From JAEXNA01 sp050486105 (GTDB lineage: Bacteria > Vulcanimicrobiota > Xenobia > Xenobiales > JADMJV01): a stretch of DNA of 21,123 nt. The stretch spans positions 1 to 21,123 of the forward strand of contig JBJHCR010000080.1 of the NCBI GenBank assembly GCA_050486105.1, read 5' to 3'. This document shows positions 1 to 6,633 of this stretch, piece after piece. A program made the position numbers and the translations under genes. Each line of letters opens with the position of its first letter. The first letter of the stretch is position 1. Below the pieces are notes generated by a model, which saw only the letters and a list, made by a program, of their open reading frames with translations, did not search any database and was not told the origin of the DNA.

Positions 1-383
1 GCCTAGAGGTCGACGGAAAAGTTCGGTCCAAAGAGTGGCTGAGCGCAACCTTCTTACAGGACCAACCGAGGTTTTCACTCGGTTACCTGACCGACACGAG
101 CATGAGTGAGCCCTTGAGGAGCTCCCTTGAAAACTTCTTTCGTGGAGTGGATCTTCTTTGCTCTGAAACGGCCTACCTAACCAAGGACACTGAGTTGGCT
201 GAGCGGCATCAACATATGACCACGGTGCAAGTAGCAAGTCTTGCCGCCTATGCGGATTGCAGACGTTTGGGCATTTTTCACCTCAGCAGGCGCTATCAGG
301 AGCAGGGAGCAGAATGCCATCTGCAAGAGTGCAGGAGCTTGTTCTCTGCAACCAACCTACTCTCGGAGCTGCCGTTGTCTTAA
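1..383 (+). CDS. RNase Z-like MBL-fold metallo-hydrolase, C-terminal part (5' truncated by window edge)
   Basis: An open frame enters from the left edge (codons read from base 3) and ends at TAA 381-383, giving about 126 residues. The visible part matches the C-terminal half of RNase Z/ElaC-type beta-lactamase-fold hydrolases: a TDT metal-binding motif, then a hydrophobic strand ending in SET (usually hEAT or hEST), a histidine in a HQHMTT segment preceding an alanine-rich helix, and HLSRRY, which corresponds to the H-F-S-x-R-Y motif of RNase Z. RNase Z trims tRNA 3' ends using two zinc ions. Because the N-terminal HxHxDH motif is outside the window, other MBL hydrolases such as arylsulfatase-like or phosphodiesterase members remain possible. 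The ATG at 102 is internal and not the true start, because coding similarity continues upstream of it. The gene converges on serC with a 4-base 3' overlap. Confidence 0.7.
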   Translation, partial: LEVDGKVRSKEWLSATFLQDQPRFSLGYLTDTSMSEPLRSSLENFFRGVDLLCSETAYLTKDTELAERHQHMTTVQVASLAAYADCRRLGIFHLSRRYQEQGAECHLQECRSLFSATNLLSELPLS

Positions 384-1495
384 CCGTATCGCCTCTTGAA
401 ATCTTGCATGAAGTCCACCAGAGCTGACACCCCTTCACTAGGAAATGCGTTGTAGATCGAAGCCCGAAGTCCACCCACATCCCGATGACCTTTCAGGCCG
501 TCGAGGTCTTGGGCCTCAGCCTCTTTGATGAAGGTTTTTTCAAGGTCTTGATCGGCCAAGCGGAAGGTGACGTTCATGAGTGAGCGAGACTCGACGGCAG
601 CGTGACCGCGATAGTACCCCTCGCTATTGTCGATCGCATCGTAGAGAAGTTGGGCTTTGGAACGATTTCGTTCATAGATGGCATCGAGTCCACCAACCTC
701 CTCTTTCAGCCAGCGAGTGACCTTCTCGATAACGTAAATGGTGAAGGCTGGAGGAGTATTATAGAGGCTTTCCTTGTCTGCCATGATTTTGTAATCGAGC
801 ATGGTTGGGAGATTTTTGCCAACCTGGCGGTCCAAGAATCTTTGATCTAGGAGCACTATGGTGGCTCCTGCCGGACCCACGTTTTTCTGCGCTCCGGCAT
901 AGATAAGAGAATATTTTTCCCAGTCCAGGCGCCGATGCAAAAAATCCGACGAAGCATCACAGACGACCGGAACTCCCTCTACGTTGGGGTCATAGGAGAG
1001 TTGAATTCCTTCGATGGTTTCATTGCTGGTGAGGTGGCAGTAAGAACCGGAAGGAACCTGGGAGAAGACCTCAGCAGCCGGCATCTCTTTGAAGCCGTTG
1101 GCCTCCCCGTTCCAAAACACCTCGACTGGACCAACCCTCTTGGCTTCTTTGATGGCCTTTTTGGCCCAGGCCCCGGAGTGGACGTAGACCGCCTGGTCTT
1201 GGGGGTCAAGAAAGTTCATAGGGATCATGGAAAACTGGGTGCTGGCTCCCCCTTGCAAAAACAGCACGTGAAAGTGCTCGGGCAAATTCAGGAGGTCTCT
1301 GATGTGTTGACGAGCACCTTCTATGATCTCATCGAAGGCCTTCGAGCGATGAGAAATCTCGAGAACGGAGGCGCCAGCACCAGGAAGACACCTCATTTCT
1401 TCCTGAATTTCACTCAAAACCGATTCGGGCAAAACGGCAGGTCCAGCGGAAAAATTGAAAACTCTTTTGGTAGAACGGGCTTGTGCAGTACTCAT
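380..1495 (-). CDS. serC: Phosphoserine aminotransferase
   Basis: PLP-dependent class V aminotransferase that converts 3-phosphohydroxypyruvate and glutamate to phosphoserine in serine biosynthesis; it also serves pyridoxal phosphate synthesis in some bacteria. From the ATG at 1495 the protein has 371 residues, normal for the family. It opens with the SerC hallmark FNFSAGPAVLPESV (residues 13-26), followed by LQGGAS near 80-85 (phosphate binding), TSNETIEG at 157-163, and the Schiff-base lysine K204 in YAGAQKNVGPAG. The frame extends 26 residues upstream to 1573, but that extension is not SerC-like, and the 1495 start puts the conserved motif where the family has it. There is no clear Shine-Dalgarno before 1495. 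A terminator just upstream separates it from the secreted-protein gene, so it probably has its own promoter within about 90 bases. Confidence 0.95.
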   Translation of the reverse strand: MSTAQARSTKRVFNFSAGPAVLPESVLSEIQEEMRCLPGAGASVLEISHRSKAFDEIIEGARQHIRDLLNLPEHFHVLFLQGGASTQFSMIPMNFLDPQDQAVYVHSGAWAKKAIKEAKRVGPVEVFWNGEANGFKEMPAAEVFSQVPSGSYCHLTSNETIEGIQLSYDPNVEGVPVVCDASSDFLHRRLDWEKYSLIYAGAQKNVGPAGATIVLLDQRFLDRQVGKNLPTMLDYKIMADKESLYNTPPAFTIYVIEKVTRWLKEEVGGLDAIYERNRSKAQLLYDAIDNSEGYYRGHAAVESRSLMNVTFRLADQDLEKTFIKEAEAQDLDGLKGHRDVGGLRASIYNAFPSEGVSALVDFMQDFKRRYG

Positions 1496-1582
1496 GGAGA
1501 AAGATTCTGACAGAGATCCGCATCCCCCTTTTTCCCAATCGGCTTTCCCTGGCCGGTTCGTGAACCTGCACAACCTCTAGAG

Positions 1583-1612
1583 AAAAAGGTCCTCCCACCT
1601 TGGGAGAACCTT
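1583..1612 (-). terminator. Intrinsic terminator after the secreted-protein gene
   Basis: Bases 1586-1597 and 1601-1612 form a 12-bp stem with one C-A mismatch and a 3-base loop. Read on the minus strand, the stem is followed by TTTTTCTCT. It lies between the stop of the 1637-2191 gene and the serC start, in the right orientation to end the former. Confidence 0.65.
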
Positions 1613-1636
1613 CTTCAAAAGGGAGAACCCTATCTT

Positions 1637-2191
1637 TTAGGGAGTTTTTCGCGAGTCCAATAAGTCTTGATTCTCGGTGCGATATCTCTCAGATACATTG
1701 GGATAGAAAGGGACATCTCCCGTCCAATTTCGGGCGCGGCTCTTGCGGCGATACCATTCGCCCTTATGCATCTCCCCGTGATAGCGGGAACCAACTTGAA
1801 TGGTTTTGTTGGTGAAATTGTGGTGGACCGGCAAATCGAGCGCACTTGCTGCGTGATAGAGATCGATCATGGTGACCCCCCCGAAACGCAGAGTATCGAC
1901 ATTGTCGTCACCCACCAAAACCGCGAGATTGAGAGGGTCCACGGTGCTGGCAGGTTCTTCGGCCACGCTCCACCCCTTATAATAGTGGACTCTCGGTAAA
2001 CCCACAGCCTCAGCGAAGGCCTCAACTCCCACGTAGGGACGGTCATTAATAATGGCCCATTTCCCGTAGAAAGGGGTTCCATTAACGTTCAGATTTACGT
2101 TGTATCCCTTGCACGGGGTGTAGTCCGCTGCTGCTGGGCCTGCCAGAGCCATTCCCACTGCGAGCGTCAAACCAGCTATCAGTTTATTCAT
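1637..2191 (-). CDS. Secreted protein with a copper-amine-oxidase-N-like domain
   Basis: A 184-residue protein. Residues 1-22 are a typical Sec signal peptide (Lys at 3, hydrophobic core, AAA cleavage site before DYTP), so the mature protein is exported. Residues about 32-70 (VNLNVNGTPFYGKWAIINDR and the PYVGVEAFAEAVGL that follows) resemble the copper amine oxidase N-terminal-like fold, a small domain frequent in secreted and cell-wall proteins of Gram-positive and candidate phyla. It is not catalytic by itself. A second weak copy may lie around residues 95-140 (TLRFGGVTMIDLYHAASALD, then TIQVGS). The tail from about 140 is basic and tyrosine-rich. A single cysteine (C27) remains after cleavage. 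A strong GGGAGGAATGAGGA precedes the ATG at 2191. The gene is divergent from the amj-like gene and followed by its own terminator. Function is unknown. Confidence 0.8.
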   Translation of the reverse strand: MNKLIAGLTLAVGMALAGPAAADYTPCKGYNVNLNVNGTPFYGKWAIINDRPYVGVEAFAEAVGLPRVHYYKGWSVAEEPASTVDPLNLAVLVGDDNVDTLRFGGVTMIDLYHAASALDLPVHHNFTNKTIQVGSRYHGEMHKGEWYRRKSRARNWTGDVPFYPNVSERYRTENQDLLDSRKTP

Positions 2192-2231
2192 TCCTCATTC
2201 CTCCCTCGGGGCTCAAAAAGGTGTCGATACC

Positions 2232-2273
2232 CCAACCTCAGTTTGGAAGAGCCGGAAATGGCTCTCCAGTTGG
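2232..2273 (+). promoter_or_regulatory. Structured stem in divergent intergenic region
   Basis: CCAAC (2232-2236) pairs with GTTGG (2269-2273); inside, TGG(A)AGAGCC (2244-2253) pairs with GGCTCTCCA (2260-2268) around a GGAAAT loop. Together they give 14 pairs with a 1-base and a 7-base bulge. It lies in the 157-base gap between the divergent secreted-protein and amj-like transcription units. It could be an operator or a leader RNA fold; no T-tract follows, so it is not a standard terminator. Confidence 0.4.
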
Positions 2274-2348
2274 ATGGGCGTTCGTCAGGGTCAGGGCAAA
2301 ACCTGTCATCAAGAAAAGAGTTTCTCATTCTCTCGGGGAGGAAAGGCC

Positions 2349-2372
2349 ATGGCGACACGGTACGTCCCTTAA
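2349..2372 (+). CDS. Putative seven-codon leader peptide (MATRYVP)
   Basis: The best Shine-Dalgarno in this region, GGGGAGGAAAGG (2335-2346), sits 2 bases before an ATG at 2349 that opens a seven-codon reading frame ending with TAA at 2370-2372. The ATG of the amj-like gene follows immediately, in the same frame. The arrangement suggests translational coupling or reinitiation. It could instead be a nonsense change that shortened the original N-terminus, or a sequencing error. Confidence 0.35.
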   Translation: MATRYVP

Positions 2373-4028
2373 ATGAACCTCGCTGTTCTCGCTGACCCGC
2401 TCCTTTGGCTCATCATGGCTATGGCCGGGTTCGTCAGCATGGCCACCTCACTTCAGGTGGCCACCCGGCCGGCTGCCGTGACCACGGGATTGGTGGCTAC
2501 AGCCTTCACGGCCGGGCAACTGATCTTCATCGTTACCCGTTTCGGCAACATGTTCTATCTCCCGCTCCTGGGCAATTTCGTAGACCAAGCCGCACGCGAT
2601 GGAGCTATCGACATCCTCATAGATCAGATGCGTTGGATCGTGGTTGCAGCGGCCTTGGGCGCCACAGTGGCTCTCTTCTTGCTTCCAAGCTTCGTGGAGT
2701 TGTCTTGTCGAGTGGTGCGCTCTATTCATCACCATAAGAGCCTACTCAAAGCCCTCTTTCGTCTCAAGAATCCTTCCCATTGGCGCGGTGTCTTCGGGTC
2801 GGCCCGCCGTCCCGGGCTCATGGGCGTCAAGCCCTGGTCGTTATCAGGCATTCCCAAGGTGTTCCTACTCCTAAATATCGTGGCCTCTTCGATTTGGACG
2901 GTGGGAGCTCTAGCGGCAGTAACGGTCTCGGGCCTTCATCCTGAGTTCGAACAAACGGCCTTGCTTCTGAGTGGGCTTGTCAATAGCTTTGCCGCTATCG
3001 CCTTCTCGGTCTGGGTCGACCCTCAAGCGGCCATGATCACCGACCAAGCAAAAGGCGGAACTCGTCCCAAGGGTCAAGTCACGATAGTAGCCATTCTCCT
3101 GATTTGTGGCAACATCGTTGGTGCCATTCTGGGGCTATTCATTTTTAAACCTGCCGTCGACGCCATCGCTTGGGCAACTCTGAACATCGGAGCCTTTGCC
3201 CATCACCTCGACTCCACCATCATCTGGCTGATTCTCGGCAACGCTTTTATCTTGCTGCTCAATGGAACCGTGTACAGTTCTCGGATCTCGGCGGTACGAA
3301 CCGCAAAGGTGGCCATGTCGATCGCCATCTTCAACTTCTTTTCTCTCATTGCCCGACTTTCCGGGCAAGTTTACGCTCCGTTTGTGGGAGCCATGACGGA
3401 CCAGTTCAAGGCCCGGGGGCCGGAAGCCGCCACCGAGATGGCTTGGGCTTACCGGGGTCTTCTGGCAGGGGCGACCCTGGGTTGCCTGCTGGGCCTCCTC
3501 CTGCTTCCAACTTTTGTCAGAATTTATCAACGAATGATCGTGGGTTTAGACCACCGTGGTTCTCTGGAGAAGGTGCTGTTGGCCGGCCTCCATCCAAAGA
3601 GATGGAGAGCTCATCTTGGATGTTTCGCCAAGCCCTGGAGCCTGCATGTCAATCGAGCAGCCTTGAAGCGTCTGCCAAAGGCGTTTCTGTGGGCGAACGT
3701 GATCGTGTTCGCTTTCCAGACCGTGGGACAACTAGCCGCCATCTACGCCGGGGCAGCCATGTCCCCGGAAGTAGCCCGGACAACCACCCTACTTTCTCCG
3801 CTGATCAACGGAGTGGCCACCATGACTTTGGCGATCCTGGTGGACCCGTCTTCGGCCACTATCGTCGATGAGGCGATCGAGGGAAAACGTCCTCAAGAGG
3901 ATGTCGAGACCATGACCTTTTGGCTCGCTCTTGGAACGGTTGCTGGGACCATAGCCTCCCAAATTTTATTCCTGCCGGCCGCTTGGCTCATCAGTCGGGG
4001 TGCCCTATTGCTCGACTTCTTGCTTTGA
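2373..4028 (+). CDS. Amj-type lipid II flippase, tandem two-domain fusion
   Basis: A 551-residue polytopic membrane protein. The C-terminal half (about 285-551) matches the Amj family (DUF2837), the alternate lipid II flippase first known from Bacillus subtilis (about 270 residues): YSSRISAVRTAKVAMS at 301-316, IARLSGQVYAPFVG at 326-339, LLLLPTFVRIYQRMI at 375-389, LINGVAT at 477-483, LVDPSSATIVDEA at 489-501, and LFLPAAWLI near the end. The N-terminal half repeats the same order at an offset of about 275: VTRFGNMFYLPLLGNFVD at 54-71, LFLLPSFVEL at 101-110, GLVNSFAAIAFSVWVDPQAA at 201-220, and an MITDQA segment. Its counterpart of the YSxRxxxVRT signature is degenerate (SLQVATRPAAVTTG at 26-39). 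The expected role is moving lipid II across the cytoplasmic membrane for peptidoglycan synthesis; the fusion and its role are inference. The start lacks its own ribosome site and abuts a leader ORF. The gene converges on the second glgC-like gene with an 18-base gap. Confidence 0.85.
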   Translation: MNLAVLADPLLWLIMAMAGFVSMATSLQVATRPAAVTTGLVATAFTAGQLIFIVTRFGNMFYLPLLGNFVDQAARDGAIDILIDQMRWIVVAAALGATVALFLLPSFVELSCRVVRSIHHHKSLLKALFRLKNPSHWRGVFGSARRPGLMGVKPWSLSGIPKVFLLLNIVASSIWTVGALAAVTVSGLHPEFEQTALLLSGLVNSFAAIAFSVWVDPQAAMITDQAKGGTRPKGQVTIVAILLICGNIVGAILGLFIFKPAVDAIAWATLNIGAFAHHLDSTIIWLILGNAFILLLNGTVYSSRISAVRTAKVAMSIAIFNFFSLIARLSGQVYAPFVGAMTDQFKARGPEAATEMAWAYRGLLAGATLGCLLGLLLLPTFVRIYQRMIVGLDHRGSLEKVLLAGLHPKRWRAHLGCFAKPWSLHVNRAALKRLPKAFLWANVIVFAFQTVGQLAAIYAGAAMSPEVARTTTLLSPLINGVATMTLAILVDPSSATIVDEAIEGKRPQEDVETMTFWLALGTVAGTIASQILFLPAAWLISRGALLLDFLL

Positions 4029-4046
4029 CCTATTCGATTTCTCACT

Positions 4047-5300
4047 TCAACGGATAACGGAACCGCTCGGAACGCTCTTTTTCTTCTTAAAGGCGCCACT
4101 CTTTGAATCGGTTCCGGCCGCTACGGTCACATTTCGACCCAGGGTTAGGCCAGGTGGAATGACCGAGTCTTTACCGATCAAAGTCAGGCCGGTATTCAGA
4201 GCTCGGGGAAGCTCCTGATTGGGAGTGTTGTCTTCGCCAAAACCGATCTTGGAGTCGGCCGAAATCACGCAAGCCTTGTCGATAATGCAATTATCCACCA
4301 TAGCCCCCGCTTCGATCACCGTCTCGTGAAGGATGATGCTATTGCTGACCACGGCTCCCTCAGCGATCTGTACACCAGGACTCAAGATGCTCCTCTGGAC
4401 GATCCCGTTAACTAGACAGCCGTTGCTCAAGAGATTGTTGTCCACCTGGGCTGCCGGACCCACGCAGACCGGACCCCGCTCCTGGCTTCTGGTATGGATG
4501 CATTGGTCGGAGTTGTAAAGGTCTAGGGCCGGATCCTCAGAAAGCAGGCCCATGTTGGCCTCCCAGTAGGCTTGAACCGTTCCAATATCGGTCCAATATC
4601 CGGGAAAGGTGTAAGCCCAAACCGAGGATTTCCCCTTCACCATCGAGGGGACCACATGCCGTCCAAAATCCAAAGCTTTATGATCTTCCAAGGCCTTGAT
4701 CAGGGCCTGGCGCTTGAACACATAAACACCCATAGAAGCCAGAGTTTGCTTGGAGCGTTTAGGCTTTTCTTCAAATCCCAGAACGCGATCATCGTTACCC
4801 TTGACGATCATCCCAAAGCGGTGAGTTTCGTGAGGGCTTACCCTCCGACAAGCCACGGTGAGATCGGCGCCGGTGGACAGGTGTCGCTCCAGCAAGGGTC
4901 GATAATCCATGCTGTAAACGTGGTCTCCGGCTAGGACAAGAACGTGCTCTTCGGAGCGTTCCCCTACGAATTCGAGGTTGCGTCGGACGGCATCTGCAGT
5001 GCCCAGTTGCCAATCGCCGTACTTGCCTCCTTGATAAGGATGCAACACCCGAAGCCCGCCTTGCATGAGGTCCAAATCCCAAGGGGCGCCCGTTCCCAGG
5101 TGCTCGCTCAGGCTGTGGGGTCGGTACTGAGTTAGCACTGCAACATTGAAAATCTCAGAGTTGACACAGTTTGACAGGGAAAAGTCTATCAGGCGATACT
5201 TCCCTCCAAACGGGATCGCCGGTGCTGCACGCATTTCGGTGAGAACCGACAATCCAGGACTAGGGCCCCCGGCCATAATTAAGGCAAAAGCATCACTCAT
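4047..5300 (-). CDS. GlgC-like subunit with degenerate active site (GlgD-like, probably regulatory)
   Basis: A 417-residue nucleotidyltransferase-fold protein followed by a C-terminal left-handed beta-helix (hexapeptide-like repeats about 285-400). It is clearly homologous to ADP-glucose pyrophosphorylase: FGGKYRLIDFSLSNCVNS (31-48), TQYRPHSL (57-64), GDHVYSMDY (125-133), RFGMIV, FEEKPK (176-181) and YWTDIGT. However, the nucleotide-binding loop reads AGGPSPGLSVLTEMRAAPA (10-28): the Arg of GxGxRL is Gly16 and the Lys of RAKPA is Ala26. The upstream copy keeps both. Loss of these two residues is the known signature of modulatory subunits (plant large subunit; compare GlgD). I infer a non-catalytic or weakly catalytic partner of the adjacent GlgC in glycogen or alpha-glucan synthesis. 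Its ATG overlaps the stop of glgC by 4 bases (ATGA), which implies coupled translation and roughly equal amounts. Confidence 0.85.
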   Translation of the reverse strand: MSDAFALIMAGGPSPGLSVLTEMRAAPAIPFGGKYRLIDFSLSNCVNSEIFNVAVLTQYRPHSLSEHLGTGAPWDLDLMQGGLRVLHPYQGGKYGDWQLGTADAVRRNLEFVGERSEEHVLVLAGDHVYSMDYRPLLERHLSTGADLTVACRRVSPHETHRFGMIVKGNDDRVLGFEEKPKRSKQTLASMGVYVFKRQALIKALEDHKALDFGRHVVPSMVKGKSSVWAYTFPGYWTDIGTVQAYWEANMGLLSEDPALDLYNSDQCIHTRSQERGPVCVGPAAQVDNNLLSNGCLVNGIVQRSILSPGVQIAEGAVVSNSIILHETVIEAGAMVDNCIIDKACVISADSKIGFGEDNTPNQELPRALNTGLTLIGKDSVIPPGLTLGRNVTVAAGTDSKSGAFKKKKSVPSGSVIR

Positions 5301-6565
5301 GATTTTCGCTCCACGGTGGCGCCGTCTGGGACCACCCCTCCTTCCGGATAGTCGTTCTCATCCACTTCGGATTCCACCAGTACGTTTGTTCCGATTTGGT
5401 ATCCCGGTGGGATTGCAGCTCCCTTTCCGACCACACTGATGCCGAAACTCATCCGGTCGGGCATCTTGGCGTTGGGAACCTTCGGATCTCCTTGGCCTAA
5501 GCTCGACCCGGCCCCAACCGTCACTAGTTTATCCAGAATGACTCCCGAAAGGTGGGCCCCCGGCCCAATCCAGACATCGTTCATGACCACAGAGTTCTCC
5601 ACCACTGCTCCCGGAGACACAAAGACTCCTGGAGAGAGCACCGAATTCCGAACGAGCCCTTTGATCACGCAGCCGTTGGAGACCAAAGATTCAATGACCT
5701 TGCCCTGAGGCCCAACCTTGACAGCCGGACGCTCTTCGGACTTGGTCAAGATGGGCCAGCGTTCGTCATAGAGGTCGAGCTTTGTGCGATCCTTGACCAA
5801 CTCTAAACTGGTGTTGAGGTAGGCGTCCATGGTTCCCACATCTACCCAATACCCGTCATAACGATAGGAGATCACCCGAGACCCATCGGCGATCATCGAG
5901 GGAATGATGTGCTTTCCGAAATCCAGGTCTGAGTGATTCTGGGCTTCCCTTCTCAGAGCCGTCTCCAGAGCTTTGGCTCCAAACACGTAGATCCCCAGGG
6001 AGGCGAGATTTCCTTTATCCCGGTTCTTTGGCTTCTCGGCAAATTCCACTATACGCCCGGATTCGTCCACTTTCATGATCCCGAAGCGATCGGTCTCTTC
6101 CAGAGGAACTTCCATGACTGCCACCGTCAGATCTGCGTTGCTCTCCACGTGGGCTTTGACCATCTTTCGATAGTCCATCTTGTAGATGTGATCCCCGGAC
6201 AAAATGAGCACCAGTTGGCCTCGGTGGTCTTCTATGAAGCCTAGGTTCTGGTAGATGGCGTCGGCGGTGCCTGCAAACCAGCGCTGGCTCTCCCTCCCGT
6301 GATAAGGAGGCAAGAGCTTGACACCGCCACGCGAGCGGTCGAGACCCCATGGTTTGCCCACCCCTATATGCTCATTAAGGCTGTGGGGGCGGTATTGAGT
6401 GAGCACTCCGACGGTGGAGATCCCACTGTGGACACAGTTAGACAAAGTGAAATCGATGATCCGGTACTTGCCGGCGAAGGGAACGGCTGGCTTGGCCCTT
6501 TGCTCGGACAATACGGTTAGGCGGCTCCCCTCGCCTCCGGCCAACAACATTGCTACGGTTTTCAT
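5297..6565 (-). CDS. glgC: Glucose-1-phosphate adenylyltransferase, catalytic subunit
   Basis: A 422-residue enzyme making ADP-glucose and pyrophosphate from ATP and glucose-1-phosphate, the committed step of bacterial glycogen synthesis. The nucleotidyltransferase domain carries AGGEGSRL (9-16, with R15), RAKPAVPFAGKYRIIDF (23-39, with K25), TQYRPHSL, SGDHIYKMDY (123-132, catalytic-base-region Asp125), DRFGIM, and AEKPK (176-180, the glucose-1-phosphate-binding Lys178). The C-terminal third is a beta-helix with repeats such as VIESLVSNGCVIKG and VVENSVVMNDVWIG. The length is typical. A strong AAGGAGGG lies 3 bases before the ATG at 6565. That site can pair with an upstream arm (see the leader feature). 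The gene is followed by the GlgD-like copy with a 4-base overlap. No glycogen synthase or branching enzyme gene is present in the window. Confidence 0.93.
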   Translation of the reverse strand: MKTVAMLLAGGEGSRLTVLSEQRAKPAVPFAGKYRIIDFTLSNCVHSGISTVGVLTQYRPHSLNEHIGVGKPWGLDRSRGGVKLLPPYHGRESQRWFAGTADAIYQNLGFIEDHRGQLVLILSGDHIYKMDYRKMVKAHVESNADLTVAVMEVPLEETDRFGIMKVDESGRIVEFAEKPKNRDKGNLASLGIYVFGAKALETALRREAQNHSDLDFGKHIIPSMIADGSRVISYRYDGYWVDVGTMDAYLNTSLELVKDRTKLDLYDERWPILTKSEERPAVKVGPQGKVIESLVSNGCVIKGLVRNSVLSPGVFVSPGAVVENSVVMNDVWIGPGAHLSGVILDKLVTVGAGSSLGQGDPKVPNAKMPDRMSFGISVVGKGAAIPPGYQIGTNVLVESEVDENDYPEGGVVPDGATVERKS

Positions 6566-6613
6566 CTGCCCTCCTTCGAAGGCCCTTAGGTCCTGGTCCT
6601 CCTAAAGGGCAGA
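6565..6613 (-). promoter_or_regulatory. glgC leader with mutually exclusive hairpins over the ribosome site
   Basis: On the minus strand the leader contains TCTGCCCT (6613-6606), the perfect complement of AGGGCAGA (6572-6565), which holds part of the Shine-Dalgarno and the first base of the glgC ATG. The first arm overlaps CCCTTTAGG (6609-6601), which can instead pair with CCTAAGGG (6590-6583) with one bulged base. A 10-bp palindrome CCTTCGAAGG (6582-6573) lies between. The layout resembles a small translational on/off switch; this is inference from pairing only. Confidence 0.4.
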
Positions 6614-6633
6614 AGTTCTTAGGATGAGAGGAT

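Noticed and set aside
935..1510. Plus-strand frame of 191 codons inside serC
   Set aside because: Antisense shadow of a well-recognised gene; no family resemblance.
1555..1566. GGTTCGTGAACC, a 5+5 inverted repeat upstream of serC, as an operator
   Set aside because: Too short to separate from chance, and no second copy or promoter match was found nearby.
380..1573. Upstream start of serC at 1573
   Set aside because: The extra 26 residues are not SerC-like and the family N-terminal motif begins just after the ATG at 1495.
3170..3871. Plus-strand frame of 233 codons inside the Amj fusion
   Set aside because: Alternate-frame shadow with Ser/Arg/Gly/Pro-rich translation; the main frame has clear membrane-protein motifs.
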